Assembly: GCA_019802505.1 (NCBI GenBank)
Contig: JAFMOC010000106.1
Location: forward strand, 186,001-250,000
DNA: 64,000 nt
Source: Corydoras sp. C115
Lineage: Eukaryota > Chordata > Actinopteri > Siluriformes > Callichthyidae
Direction: 5' to 3'
This document shows positions 23,785 to 36,985 of the stretch, in pieces (position 1 is the first letter of the stretch; each line of letters opens with the position of its first letter). The position numbers and the translations under genes are program-made. The notes below the pieces were generated by a model, which saw nothing but the letters and a program-made list of their open reading frames with translations, had not been told where the DNA came from and made no database searches.

Positions 23785-26700
23785 CTAGTATTTTTTTTAA
23801 TTAATTCAATTATTTTTTTAATTAGAAATTTATTAATCTATCCAAAAGAAGATTTTTAGATTTTTGTGCCTAGCTCAAACTCCTAGTTGAATGTATTTGT
23901 TTAAAAAGTATTGTTGAGCATTTGATTTTAGAAACTTGCAGCAATGGGATTAAATAATATACTTGAATATATTAATTAAGAGGTGTGTCTGAATGTTATT
24001 GTCCATGTGGTGTGTGTTTTCTGTATGAAAAATGTAGGTACCTGTCTTAAAGGCAGATGGTAAGATGGTGGAAACCTTGACTCCCCAAGGTTTCAACTCA
24101 TGACGGAGTGTGTTGGTGAGGAGGTTTAGAGCTGCCTTTGAGGCTCCATAGGATGCCAGACATGGGAAAGGCTGCTCACCTAAACATAGGACAAAGAGAC
24201 AGAAATATTATAAATATATATTTATCTCAATCATTAATAAACAGGTTTGCAATCTGTCATAAAACAACTGCCATATCCGTACTTGTCAAAATTTCTTTGT
24301 ATTGCTAACAATATGAACTGCTCTGTTAATGAAAATGTGTGCAGTGTGCATCTGCAGGAAGGATCTCCAAAACTTGGCAAAGTGCAGAATGCTGGGCTTG
24401 ATAGTAGTTGAGCCAGCAGCATAATTGTGCTATTGTTAAATGAAGGGTGGGCTCCTCAAACAAAGGGGATCAAAGGGAGGGAAACCTGCCAGGCACAAAC
24501 TGCCCATAGTAGAAGTGGGACCAAGTGCATCTTGCTGGGGGTTAATTGTAAATGGCTGTGCTTTTTATATAAACATGTGGTTTTACCCAGGGCAATGAGA
24601 CATAATAAGGGGGGTTGAATTTTAAAAGGTGCTTACTTAACTGCTGACAGGATCTTTGGACCGTTTGAAACCCCACCTGTGAGGGGACTTACTGGAAGAG
24701 AGTAGGATGATTCAGACGGTAGCGTCTGGTGTTCTTGATTCTGCCCTGATTGCCTAGTGAGATCTCTGTGATAAATATGCCTTTGACTGGATGCCAGTGC
24801 TTTTGCTGGTATTAAATAGCATTGTGCCATTTCAGTTCAGAGTTCCACTTGGCATGGTGGCAGTTAACATGGGGTGATAAAAATCTCTAGCTTGGAAAGA
24901 AAAGTAGGAAATTTTGTTTACACTCATGATATCAGGAAAATCGGTGCACAAAATTGGATCTGTGTTCAGGGAATAATCACTGTGCCTGTACAAAACATCA
25001 AAGATATGAATCAACCCATTTTCATGCACTATGTTTAGAAATAATGGAGCAAGTACATTCCTAACATTTACAAAGTGCCACTTTTGGAATGTTATGCGAT
25101 CTTGCTGTAAAAAATGGTGCAATCTGGGAAGTGATGTGTGTATGGACATTATGTGATATGAATAAGATATGAAGCTAGTCTTTCCTGGTTCAGTATTCAC
25201 TACAGTCTTTATATTTAATAGCATTGGGTAAATAAATATAAATATACTAATTATATTGAAGTGGAATGGGGATCTTGAACCAGTGAACCTGGTTTAGTAT
25301 GATGTCATTAAGTATAGTCTAATGACCCAGTGCAATCTTTAATTATTATGATGGTTCTTTTATGAAGCAAATGTGTATCAAATTTTAGAAGGAAAACTGA
25401 CTGTTGATGTCTAAGGATCATTCCTGAAAATGGGCAAGAATTATGCTATCAGCCCAACAGAACTGCTCATTACCGAATAATTGCAGCATTGTGCCACGTG
25501 TGCCCCTCTAAATGTATACATTATACATTAATTTGTTTATATAGAGTCCGAAAATACAACCAAAAAAATGACCATTTTCATGGTGTGCTTTCATGGTCTG
25601 CATCTTTTCAGCTGAAAGAGTTATGAATTGCTAGAGCTCCCAGAGTACCCCGAGCATATTGCTGAGCATTTACTGGCATCGCAGTTGAATACTGCCTTTG
25701 AGTGAATCCTATTCTGTTTCGAACCTATTCAAAAATTCATTTCAAACCTCTTATTCAATGATGAGCTTTTGATTGCCACAATCTTCTGAGGTCAGCCAAT
25801 TCTATCAAAGTGTCAGCCAAAAAAAGCAAAGTTTACATCACGCCTTTATGTTGCAGAACCCTGTTTGGCATGAATTACCACTCAGATTGTGGGCCACAAG
25901 AGACCTTTTTTTTTGCATACTTCAAGAATTTGAATGAAAACCAATGTTTTTATGTACCTAATGAAGACATGCATGCATCTGGTGTGTATGTACCTGAGGG
26001 ACTGGAGATGGTCAAGATTCTGCCTCTGTTTTGTCTCAGAAGGGGAAGAAAGGCCTGAGTAACCGAAAGGGTTCCAAAGAAGTTCACCTCCATGCAGCCT
26101 CGGTAGTTGGACATAAGGGAGAGCTCAGCATCGCCAAAGTTCACACACACTCCTGCATTGTTCACCAGAGCCCACAGTCCTAAAAAGATCAATATGTTTT
26201 ATTTCTCTAAGCTCACTGAATTGGCTTATAAAACTCCCAGGGGCTTTAGATGTTGCTCAACATTAATTTTTTTGCTATGACAGACTGCGTGAACATTCTG
26301 CTGTACTGAATGTGCAAATTCATCTTTAACTTAAATAAACCCCAGTTTGTGGCTGAGAAAGACTCCATTACTTCTATTGACAGAAAATATTTACGATACT
26401 TCATTGATTTTATATGGTGAGCAGATCTGATCATTAACGACAGTCACAGGTCATTGTATTTTTTTTATATTTCACTTTATAATTGGCGCAAGTTCATCTA
26501 ACATCTAACAAATTCATCTGTCAGACTGTGAAATGTTAAGTCATTATTGGTTATGAAAATGCATTTCCTTTGCTTCAGGGTTTGTTTTACAATTGTAATT
26601 ATGTTTGATTTTGTCTTTTTTATTGTGGAAATAAAATACAGCTGAGCAAAGGATTTTTTTAATTAAATTTTTTTGTAGAAGCTGAATGAACTCACACCAC

Positions 26701-29534
26701 TTCTGATGTGGAAAAATAGCAAACTGTCACTTTCACGTACTGTTTAAGTCACTTTTGGTATAGCCTTCCTGATCAACATTCACTGTTGTACAAATTGTAC
26801 AGAATACATCCCCTGGGCTGTTAAATTACTTTTTTCTGTCAAAAGTTTGATGGATGCCAGAATAATAACATCTGACCAAACTGTTTGAACTGCAAAGCAT
26901 AGTAAGAGACTGAGGGGAAACCTATAATGCTGCAGCATAGAGAGCTATATTATATATAATAATCGTTGATATTCAAATGATCCCCCAGCTACGCTCTTCT
27001 TTGGAAAAACATCACGGCATTTTAACAGGTCGAAGCATGTCAATTTCTGGAAATATTTCATTTGAACAAGTAAAAATTTGGACAAGAGATGGAAAAATAG
27101 CATGCCGGTTTTTAAATACTTTTTAACTAACAGTGTGCAGTGCAGTATATCTGCCAGACCTCTTAAAATTCATCAATTCAATTAAATCTTTAGCTGGAGA
27201 TTCTGAACCCTTGCTCAGCTGTTTTAAGTTGAGCAGTAGGGAAACAACTATTAGTTTATTGCAGGGAAGAAATAGTATTATTGCAGGGAAGAAATAGTAT
27301 TATATAATAGTATTGACAAAAACATTCACAACTTTGTACCTTTAATTTGTCATTTCTTTTTTGAAATGTAAATAGAAATTGTCAGTATTATACTAAGTTA
27401 TTATATTAATAATATTAAAATTACACACTTTAAACCTTGTGGGTTTATATGGCTGACCTCCAGCCTTTTGATCCAAATCTGTAAATATAAGTCCTATAGC
27501 AGTCTGAGTTCTGTGCTGAATGTTAAAATGATGCTTTTCTGTGGAATTTTAAATTCAAATTATTAACATGTGACACATGAATCTATTTTTATTATTCTTT
27601 ATTGTGTGGACAATTGATAATATCTGGCAGGATACTCTGCAAGTGTATGTTGGCTTATATCACTGGGAATAAATAAACTCTTTTCCTTCGGTTTGGCCTG
27701 TTAGGGAAATTTTACTTTGCTGGGCTATCAGAATAGCACTCACCCTTGATATGCTGCCAACACAAACACATGGCTCAGCAAGAAAGCCATGCATTAGTGC
27801 ATATCAATGACTGTTTCCAAGCTCTACAATTACACACCACACATAGTATGCACGCTTTTGTCAAATTGATTTTGCCTTGTAAACAGCAGTAGGTAACCAA
27901 CCAACCAATGTGATGATTTGTGGATTTTGTAGAGGGTTTGAAAATTAAATAAAGAAACCTAATAGATGGATAGAAAGATGTATAATTCTTTACCTTTCAT
28001 GCCCAGCTTGGCCTTAGTATTGATGAGTGCTTGCTGAACCTGCTGTGGCTGAGTGATGTCCACCTGCAGCAGGGTCAGGCGTGGAGAGCAGTTACTCCTT
28101 AGATACTTGGCTCCTTCGCTTTCGGAGTTCAAAACTGTGGCAAACACCTGGAAACCCATAGCATCTAGATACTTTGCTGTGGCATGTCCAAAGCCAGTGT
28201 CGCATCCTTAAAAAAGCAAAAGAATATGAAGATCAATTTCTCATAGGTTTTGTCTGGTTTCTTTTTTTTAAACAAAATTCATTGTTTGCACTGTAGAACA
28301 ACCCTTAACCAAAACTTACCTTAATCAACTGAAAATAATTACCAATTTTGGATTGTGTAAAGTGTTTTTTATTGGTTTACAAGGATAAATATATTATTTG
28401 AAACTATTTTATGTGTATGCTACAGATGACTTACGGTACAGGAATAGTCCTATAAAAAGTGTGTAAAGTATATTCATTACTCCTTTCTGCAGTAATGTTG
28501 TTATGATACCCCAATCATAAAGCCTCTGTTGATGTAGTAGCTGGCATGTTTCAGTCTCTTATCTTGACAACAAGGAATGAGAATTTCAGGGCTATGGTTT
28601 ATGCTGTGTTTTATATGTAGATAATATAAATGCCATGAAAGTGAACTTCAAACCTGTTGTAAGAGGACTCTCTGTTCATTAGGTCAAACTGATGTCATAA
28701 AGAAAAGTCCACAAACTTGTGTAAGAGCTCGCGTATTGACAATGGAGACATTTAATTACCCAAACAGTAATAAACCTTTAACCCCACTGGGTGGATTTAA
28801 ATATGAAAAGTAGGGGAAAGGAAAGCATAGTTGCCCAGTATGTTGCTCTTTCTATACTTTATTATCTAATATTTGTTTTTAATAATAAAGTATCTAACCA
28901 GAATTTTGAGACTAAATCCTGTGTACGTGCGTGCGTGTGTGTTTGTGTTTGTGTGTGTGTGCGCACGTGTGTGTGCATGCATAATCCAATGGAGAGGCTT
29001 TTGCCTTCATAATACCATCCACACCTTCATTGATTTCCTTTTTATCTTGAGTTCTCATGAGGACACAGTACAATTTGGCCAGCCAGTCACTCTCACATTC
29101 CACCCTTGATCGTAGTATAACTCCCTAGACTTCAAACACAAATACCATTTTTCAAGGTGAACTACATGTCTCTTTCTCTCTCTTTCTCTCTCTCTTTGTG
29201 TTTGTGTTGGAAGTGAGGGGAAACACGCCAAAGGATTAATAAAGACAGTTCTGAATTCTTACAAATGTAACTTGCAGTTTAGACTTAATGGCATTAGGAT
29301 CTATTGCTAGTATGGCAATGCTTAGTGGAAAATTGCCAAAATAACACGGTTTTGATTGCTTTATTACCTTTTCTCAGCCGGAAATGTGACCACTTTTTAA
29401 AGACATTAGTCATGATGGAACATCTACAATAAAAATATTTTTAAGTATCTAAATCAATTGTGCAAAAGGTTCGAAATCTAGATTATTATGGGTCAAGCCA
29501 ATTTTAAGTATCACTTCTAAATGTACTTGTATGG

Positions 29535-29625
<91 letters not shown>

Positions 29626-29767
29626 CATTCATTATCTTCCGCTTGATCCTATATTAGGGTCGCGATGGGGTTCCCATGCCCCAGGGGAGAACGTTTCGGG
29701 CACTGGGCAGATACACCCAATCTATCGCTGGGCACACACTCACTCACACAGACACGTGTATATGTAT

Positions 29768-29839
<72 letters not shown>

Positions 29840-32800
29840 TATTATTTTTTTGCCTTAGAACACAGACCAATCGTTGTCCAGCTTTTTTAGGCAGGTGATG
29901 GTGAAACTGCTGGGTACTACAGCTGTGGCTATGTCTCACAGTGTCAAAGCACTGATTATTTGAGTGAGGGATGTAGATTTTGGCATAATAGTTAGACTCT
30001 GTATTGCTGTACTTGGAGATGAACTGAGATCTGGAGTTTTTCCAGGGACATTGAGTAAAGGAATGGCTTGCCAGAACGCTGAAGGAGTAGCAGATATGCA
30101 CATGTACACACACACACACATACACACACATACACACACACAAGCATCTACCTTTCTAATCACTTTCAGTCTCTCTCCTAGGGTGGTATGAGTATGCTAG
30201 AAATTGTTCTGTAGCTATCATGTTTCTTTAGTGTGCAGTGAAACGGTATCATGAAAGTGCTAAAAGGCAAGTTCCAACCTGAATAACATTTCACTCTTAT
30301 GCAACATTCATATAGAGCTTATGCAAACATAATTACATGATCGTATTTAGTGATGAGGTTACCTGTCATTTATACAATACATCTGTTTCCTTACGGCATT
30401 TTAGCATGATCTCCGATTGCATAAATTAGAAAAATATATTATAGATTATCCAAATATTTTCAGTTTGCATTGCCTTATGAAATTTTCTTTTAATTGGTTT
30501 ACTTCTGAGGTCAGATAATGGGTTGAGACTATGACTGTTCTTTAATCTCTCAAATTTAAATGGAACATCATGTACTATTGCTACAATTATACACATGACC
30601 CACTACGTACACACACAATACTTTAAAATCAAGTTGTGCCAGTGCTGTGAAATTAAATTACAGTTCCAAGTAATTACAGTCATTGTCATAGTTTCAAAAT
30701 CATAGTTATTTGCTTTTTAAAGGTTATCATTGTAAACCTTTCAAGCAATAGTATATTAGTCAGATGTCCACTGTTAAGTATGGTAATTGTTTTCCCTCTA
30801 AAATGACTTGTATCCTTATTAGGGTGCATTACACCAAGGACTTAATGAAATAATTTTAAGTCATGCTCTATTTAGTTCTGCCAAGATACTAAAATGAAAA
30901 TAAAAATGTGTTGAGCTAAAATAAGAGAGTGTTCTAAAAAGAGAATCTGTGACCCTAGATGAACTGAATGTTTCTGTGCAAAGTGATGATATCAAATTCC
31001 TTGCGCTGGACAAGATTAAGTGCTCTTTCATTAGCAATGGTCAAAGAAATAGGACAAGCCTATCAACTTCAAGAAATGACAATATCTTAGCCAAAGGATT
31101 TTTTGCAAAACAGCCGACTGAAACAAATAGTAACTTTTAAATTCAACAGTAACAATTGCTATGACAAAAGTTGGTAAAGTAAAAAGCTTTAAACTTGTCC
31201 AGAATTTAAAGGGTTAAACGATTATATAGTAGGTGTTAATTCAGCACTGCAGCTTTTAGATTTTATCCAGCACAGCATTCTTTATGCCAAGTACTGGCAG
31301 CAGTCTCTCTCTTACTCTCTCTCTCTCTCTCTCACCGTGTTTGTGTGTGTACGTGTCAGTGTGTGTGTGCGTGTCTGTGCGCATGTGGGTGCATGTGTAT
31401 ATATGTTCGTGTGTGTATATGTGTGTGTGCTTGTCTATGTGTCTGCATGAGGGAGCACGTGTTCAATGCGTGTGCATGTGTGTGTAACCAAATGTTCACA
31501 TAAGCACTGAAACAGCTGACATTTTAACCATAGACAGGATTGCAAGCATGATAAATATGTGTTTCTAATGCGGTTTGGAATCCAGATGTATAAAATTTTA
31601 AATAAATTAAAGCAAAATGGTAAGTACAAAATAACAGCATGATGACTGTAAGGATTTGTTCTTGGTGGTTGGCAGTTATAAAAGGTTATATGGTTTTAGA
31701 GAACCTAAATAAGAACTTTCTCCAAGCATGGCAATACGTCCCCTCTCCAGCCCTCCACCAACTCCGACCTTGTCTTTTCCAGCCCAGCTCGTGAAACGAT
31801 TAACTTTAACATTGTGGCTTAATAGATGCTGGAATAGATCAGGAATGCACATTTTAAAATGATCTCTGGATTAATTTTCACATAAAGCTTGATTTATTTA
31901 TAAGCAAGAACTGATTTTTTCACATTAAGCATTTTTTATTAAATGCATTTTGAATATCAACATTTCTGTATACATTTTTTTAAAACATTGATAAGCATAT
32001 TATTCTCAGTGAACAGCAAGCTTCCACCCCCAATGAGGTAACTGAAGTTTAGAAATCGAATGTAAATAAATGGAAGGTGTATTTTAAATTATGTTTAGCA
32101 TGCTGGGTTGGTCCCTCACAACAGTCCCAATTTCTTATGTGGCTCTTTAAGGAGATTAATTGTCCCGTCATGACTCATGTGGCTGTGGGATGTACCATGC
32201 CATGAGTTCTGTCTTTGTTATTCTACATCAAATAATTTTGATCCAATCAATGTTAATATGTCCCAACACAAATGTAAATCTGGTCATGTGCAATAAGAAT
32301 CCGACTGACACGACTGAACTCAAATGATTGATTTTAAATAAGTTCTGGATGACCTCTGCACCATTAAGTCTCTTTAACAAAAGAACATCAATACTTTTCC
32401 ATTACATCAGAGAGCTCCTTATTGTTTGTGTTAAGTCCTGCCTTCTCCAAGAGTATTTCAATAGAAAGCAGAACGAAGACAAAGTTCATCACACATTTTA
32501 CTATCTGGCAACTAGAAGATAATTGGTGAAATCAGGTTGTATCAGCGTGGCACTGACATGAACAGCGTAACCTATATTTATTGCAGAGTGCTGCTTTACT
32601 CCAATGATTGGCAATAAAAGAAATCTGGATTTGCCCGTGTAGTATGAGAGCATGGGGACTGTATTGATGTTGCTTTTATTTTTTATCTGATTATCTGTGT
32701 GCATATGTAAACATAACCCACTATAGCAGTGGCAGCTTGTATAGAATGTTTGTAACTAAAGTCTTTATAGATCGTACTGAAATTGCCACTTAATCAGTCA

Positions 32801-34815
32801 ATAAGGTGTGGATGGTGCTACACAGAGGAAGCATGTGACAGCTGCAGTCATCTTTGGACAGCAGATGGAGGGATTAAGTTGCAGTGGAGGTGAATTTATG
32901 GGAATTGGAAAATTGGAAGAAAGACAAGAAGGAAAAGGAAAAGTCAAATGGGTTTATAGACATCATTTAAGGACATAGTAGTGCACATGGTCATGTGATG
33001 AATTTCAACAAGACTCATTGGTGAAGTTATTTCAGTTAGTTAAAAAAAAATAACTATGTTTTTTAATAGCTAAACATTAAAGAGACTTTGCCTGGAAGTA
33101 TATTCTTTACAATTTTGTACCACATTTTTACCAATTCTCAATTATGTTTATGCTTTTACTTCAGGGTAAGGCATCTGTATCTGCATCTGCTTCATTTCAA
33201 TCTCTAGTTTATGCAACATCACTGGACAGATGAGCGCCTTGCACTGGTGCACTAAGTAATACCAAATGCCAGATATTAGGTTTCCATTTGGCCCTCTCCC
33301 AAATAATCATGCCAATTATGCTCTCTAGGACTCTCAACTTAGTTTCTTTGCTCATGAGTTAAAGAACTTCCAAAATTCACACACACATGCAAAAAAGTGC
33401 TGTCTCATGCCAGAACCTTTACGAGAACAAGAGTTTTCCAGAGCTTAGGGCCAAATCTACTTTGGACAAAATGTGCACTGGGCTTCAAATTTTAGTTGTC
33501 TAAGGATTTCCCAAGCATCCCAAGTTGTAATTTATTGGTGAAACATGATCTTTGCTGTTAAAGTCTTTCCCAGTAACTAGTTTGGACACCTTAAAGCAGA
33601 GTGGCTGTACTAAACATGTAAACCCTTGCCTGAGAGGTAGCTTGAGGTTGCCATGTACTGAACAGGCACACTTCTTGAGTTTGAAATAATAAAAAAAAAG
33701 TATTGCTTTACAGGACGGTGGCCAAATTCCAGTCTCCAGACTGGATTTGGAACAATGTTAAGGTGACGCAAACAGGGTAAACCTCAAGTAATAGTTAGAT
33801 TCCTAAAGTATTGCAGAATACATTAAAAAATTGCTGTAGCAGAAAATGAAATATTAAAATAATTTGAATTCTTTAACAAGCAATTTTTTAAACTAAATTG
33901 CATCTAATCTGATTAAATCTAAAATAAATTCAATATGTCTTTGAGTTAATGATTTCAACTGAATTCAACCTCGACATGTAGAACAGAATAAAAAAAATGA
34001 CAACTCATTTACAGTAAAACTCAATGTAATATTAAACAATGCAATGTTTAGTTGAAATGCATTAAGTTTATATTGTATCAGTGCATAAAAAGCTCCTTAA
34101 ATAGTTTTTTTTAAGTGAATGCTACAGAAACATCGTTTCAAGGTGCAAAAATATAAATATGTGCTTTACATTTAATTAATGTAATTATTTTGCATGCCTT
34201 ACTAACCAAGTGTCACTTTATTATTATACAATTCTAACTTGCTGAATAATCAAATACCATTGCATTAGCACCCTAAGTGCTCAACAGAGAACAAACCTGT
34301 GCACGATTTATCAGGTCAGGAACTGTCTAAGAAATGCATAAATTAAGTGGTAGAATTCATAATAATGCACAGACACATAGATATAAAGTAAAGATTACTG
34401 ACGAAGACAAATTAAAAGATCAAAAAAGTGAAGTTATGAAACCTTTCAATCAAGTTGGTTTAACTGCAGTCTACAATGCTGATTATTATTGATTTTTTTG
34501 ATACTATATTGATTGATTGCTCACCCACTGTTTCTGCTTACCTGTGATGAAGACTGCTTTGCCATCGACAGGCAGAACTGGTGGGGGTGCAACCCACAAT
34601 GTGTAGAGCCAACAGGTGGCACAAATGATGATGAGTGCCAACACAGCAGGCATGTACAGGGCACAGAGCCTCTCCACCAGCAACATTGCCCCCAGCCATG
34701 CCACCAATGAGGGTATGGCACTGATATGGGAAGCCAGAAACTTCTTCAGGGTGCCACCAACGAAGACAGACGTGACTCCCATATAAATCCAGAAGGAGAA
34801 GGCATAGTCATCCAT
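20302..34815 (-). CDS. hsd11b2: 11-beta-hydroxysteroid dehydrogenase type 2, complete, 5 exons
   Basis: This ER-membrane short-chain dehydrogenase oxidises cortisol to cortisone with NAD+, and in teleosts it also oxidises 11-beta-hydroxytestosterone to 11-ketotestosterone. Exons (minus): 34815-34542, 28206-27994, 26179-25994, 24179-24042 and 20714-20302. All introns are GT-AG in phase 1. The total is 1224 nt, 407 residues (human 405). Seen: a hydrophobic N-terminus with several membrane segments over residues 1-80, the cofactor loop TGCDTGFG at 91-98, NNAG at 169-172, the SSPSG serine (about S222), the catalytic YxxxK at Y235 and K239 (SYGASKAA), and LSPVV...GLMYFIHSYFP near the end. The ATG at 34815 (MDDYAFSFW) has A at -3 and G at +4; the frame is open four codons further upstream but only to a TTG. 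The last ~20 residues are asparagine-rich, encoded by a microsatellite. Type 2 rather than type 1 is indicated by the N-terminus, the EVNFFG...RGRI region and synteny with atp6v0d1 and zdhhc1. Confidence 0.96.
20850..21060 (-). mobile_element. Degenerate SINE relic in hsd11b2 intron 4
   Basis: Weak reversed core landmarks (ttgcatatctttattctgtgggaggaaa and acacagaggacg) suggest an old Mermaid-type copy. Ends cannot be defined. Confidence 0.4.
22155..22365 (+). mobile_element. V-SINE/HAmo-like SINE in hsd11b2 intron 4
   Basis: Well-preserved copy: ggtagctcagtggttagggt, box B-like gggttcaaatccc, ccttgagcaagacccttaac, and the tail ggataaaagcgactgctaaa with aatgtaaatgtaaa. It lies antisense to hsd11b2. 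Confidence 0.88.
23703..23782. repeat. (TA)n microsatellite, ~80 bp, hsd11b2 intron 4
   Basis: Uninterrupted TA dinucleotides about 260 bp from the exon 4 donor. Confidence 0.98.
27258..27301. repeat. 22-bp unit in two exact tandem copies, hsd11b2 intron 2
   Basis: The unit attgcagggaagaaatagt plus three bases occurs twice back to back. Confidence 0.9.
28928..28981. repeat. (GT)n-rich imperfect microsatellite, hsd11b2 intron 1
   Basis: Alternating purine-pyrimidine with gtgcgt and gcgcacgt interruptions. Confidence 0.9.
29540..29623. repeat. Poly-A (37) followed by (TA)n, hsd11b2 intron 1
   Basis: 37 consecutive As (29540-29576) run directly into about 47 bp of TA, abutting the tail of a truncated SINE. 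Confidence 0.97.
29624..29758 (-). mobile_element. 5'-truncated DANA-like SINE, copy G
   Basis: Only the 3' third remains (tail, gggtcgcgatggggttccc, gagaacgtttcgggc, ctgggcacacactcactcac). It is sandwiched between (TA)n tracts at 29577-29623 and 29777-29832, so no target duplication can be recognised. It also lacks the usual 'aggacagggcgcc' segment. Confidence 0.85.
29777..29832. repeat. (TA)n microsatellite
   Basis: TA dinucleotides continuing from a short tatg/tgtg stretch. Confidence 0.98.
30107..30142. repeat. (CA)n microsatellite, interrupted
   Basis: acacacac blocks separated by single T substitutions. Confidence 0.9.
31303..31485. repeat. (CT)n followed by a long GT-rich tract, hsd11b2 intron 1
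   Basis: A pure CT block (about 31314-31333) passes into roughly 150 bp of imperfect TG with cgtg, catg and tatg interruptions. The alternating purine-pyrimidine composition can favour Z-DNA. Confidence 0.85.
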
Positions 34816-34846
34816 TGTGCTGCACAAACTGGCTCTTTTTCTTGCT

Positions 34847-34868
34847 TTTTATAACCTATATTATAAGG
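34847..34868 (-). promoter_or_regulatory. Candidate TATA region of hsd11b2
   Basis: Minus-strand TTATAATATAGG and TATAAAA occur 32-53 nt upstream of the ATG. If either is used, the 5' UTR would be very short (about 5-25 nt). The real start may lie further upstream, beyond the (CT)n tract at 34912-34931. Confidence 0.35.
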
Positions 34869-34911
34869 TGCCTTGTGGCAGTGCTTGCTTGATCTTTTTT
34901 GTTGTTCTTTT

Positions 34912-34931
34912 CCTCTCTCTCTCTCTCTCTT
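34912..34931. repeat. (CT)n tract upstream of hsd11b2
   Basis: Uninterrupted CT dinucleotides, read as (GA)n on the gene strand, about 100 bp upstream of the start codon. Confidence 0.95.
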
Positions 34932-35136
34932 AGGTGCTTCTCTCTATCAGTTTCATCAGAAATCTGAGCAACCATGTGCTTATTTCTTCAATTCCTTACA
35001 CCTACACAGTTTGAAGCCTGCACGCTGACACACACAAACGCACGAATACACACTTCTGCACACGCTCACTCAAGTCTCCTTCTTACAGCACGTCAGGCCG
35101 GTGAATTGGTTGTGCACACTGTGTGTGCATATATAT

Positions 35137-35576
35137 AGATCCCCCACGGGAGTGGGGAGGGACTACTCCGAGACGGATCTAATCAGAACACAATGGCAAA
35201 GTTTTATTAGGCTTTAAGCCCTAATCCACCCCCCTTTTAAACTCTCTCTCTCTCTTGTGTGCACACTCTCTCTCTCATTCGCTTTCTCGCACATACACTC
35301 TCTTTTCATCTTCGCTTCCAAGAAGGCATGTCCTCTCATACCCTCCTGTTCTCTGCCGGACTGTGCTGAGTCTGTCATGTGGAAAAAGCAGGGAGCGAGA
35401 GCGTCTTCTTTTCCATGTGAAAAAAAGGAGCGCACAGGCTACTGGTTCTTTAAAGCAAAACTCCTTCTTTTATTAAGGCTTCTGTTGATCAGCAGGTGTC
35501 AGCAAGGCATCCAAGCGTTTTCCTAAGCTTACTGCCTGCTTCTGTACGTCGTCTTATTTCACACTTCTCCCCCACA
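35137..35576 (-). mobile_element. LTR-like block (possible solo LTR)
   Basis: On the minus strand the block opens with tgtgggggagaagtgtgaaa, has a TATA-like tttaaaag near 35240, a cctaataaaact poly(A)-type motif near 35200 and a GC-rich 3' end (cgtctcggagtagtccctcc). A second aataaaag occurs near 35472. This order resembles an LTR with U3, R and U5 parts, and its base composition is unlike its flanks. No internal coding region, primer-binding site, second LTR or convincing target duplication is seen, and the 3' end does not show the usual CA. It could equally be a non-LTR repeat or an upstream hsd11b2 exon or promoter region. Confidence 0.35.
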
Positions 35577-36947
35577 ATATTTTCAATGCAACATTCTTTT
35601 ACCTCTGGCAAATTTGTCATTAAAATACAAATTTCAGGTTGTCCTTGATGACAAATGGGTTAAAGTCCTTAACATTATCTGGCTCAACGGTTATTTGAAG
35701 GAAGTTCTCTGGATATGCCTTTAGAGTGTTTCAGACTTTTACTGCTCTTGTTGTTTTTGCTACCAATAACAGATAAATAGAATAACACATCTGTCCATGC
35801 AATCTCAGAATACAAACACAGAATGCCAACAGTCAAGCGATGCACACTGATATAGAACTGTAGACAACAGAGAAGCGTGCTGTGATTTGAAAAATGCATT
35901 AAAGATTGACAAATATTTAAAGAGAGGTCAGTAAAATAAAATATAATGTGACATTTTAAGCTTTATATTTAAGCAGGGAATGAACTTGCCTTGTTGAATT
36001 TAAAAAAGAAATACAGCTCCAACAACCGATATCTGTGAATAATCCCAGTAATTCTTTCTTGGCTTGTGGAGCACCTATGCCAGAAGTACATTTTATTGCA
36101 AGGGGTTGCCACAACATAGATTTTTATAGTGGTTTATTTTTGTGTTTTCTCTTTAATTGTGCCTTTAGAGTACCCCGCCAGACTAGTGACACAGTTAAAT
36201 ATTTACAGTATTGTGTATTGGACCACTGCTGTAATCCAGCACTTATTGATGCTCATAGATTTCGAATAAATGTTTGCCAGGAAAAATATATAAAAATCTG
36301 TTTTATTTCATTGGTCTGCTGTTTTCTGAATGGACCCATTTACAAAAAATGGTCTAAAAAAACAACATTTATTTTATTTCTGAGTAATCCATTTATGTGT
36401 TAACTTGATCAGTTAGTAAATTCAGCTCCAAGGAGCTGGAGCAATCACAGATGATAACACTCAAATGTACAAATGGTGATCAAATGTAATTATTTTTTTG
36501 CCAGGCGTTGTAGTTATGATTACTGGGTGATTACATATGTTAAAGCTGTAGTACACAATACATTTGAATGCTCTGCATATCTGCATTAATGACATAAAAA
36601 TAGTCTCGAATAACAGGCAAAGACATAATGATGGTCCAATGCTTTTTGAATCTTTTACCCATGCAAAACTTTAAAACATTTTAAATAATGTCTTTAGAGT
36701 AACTGTGCTTACCTTAAGGTTCAGTGGTATTCTTATGTATCCCAGGTTATACATGAATGTTAAACCTAATATTTATAAAAATGTTTATTGTGAAAATGTT
36801 TCTTGCCTCCAAAACAGCTTTCCGTACTGAATGTTAAAAATGTTGTAGTGCATAGAGATGTTAAAGGGATAAACACTTTTTTTTAAACATGCCCAATTTT
36901 TTAAAATATGGGAATTTTAACCTGCTGTCTTTATACTGTACACTTCA

Positions 36948-36950
<3 letters not shown>

Positions 36951-36980
<30 letters not shown>
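36951..36980. repeat. (TG)n microsatellite
   Basis: 15 uninterrupted TG units. Confidence 0.97.

Positions 36981-36985
<5 letters not shown>

Noticed and set aside
24180..27993. hsd11b2 introns 2 and 3 both measure exactly 1814 bp
   Set aside because: The sequences look unrelated and the lengths depend only on splice positions, so this is coincidence and not an intron duplication.
29649..30143. 164-codon minus-strand open frame
   Set aside because: Runs through (CA)n, (TA)n and a truncated SINE; not a gene.
36035..36403. 122-codon open frame on the plus strand
   Set aside because: Starts from a non-ATG codon, low-complexity hydrophobic composition and no recognisable domain.
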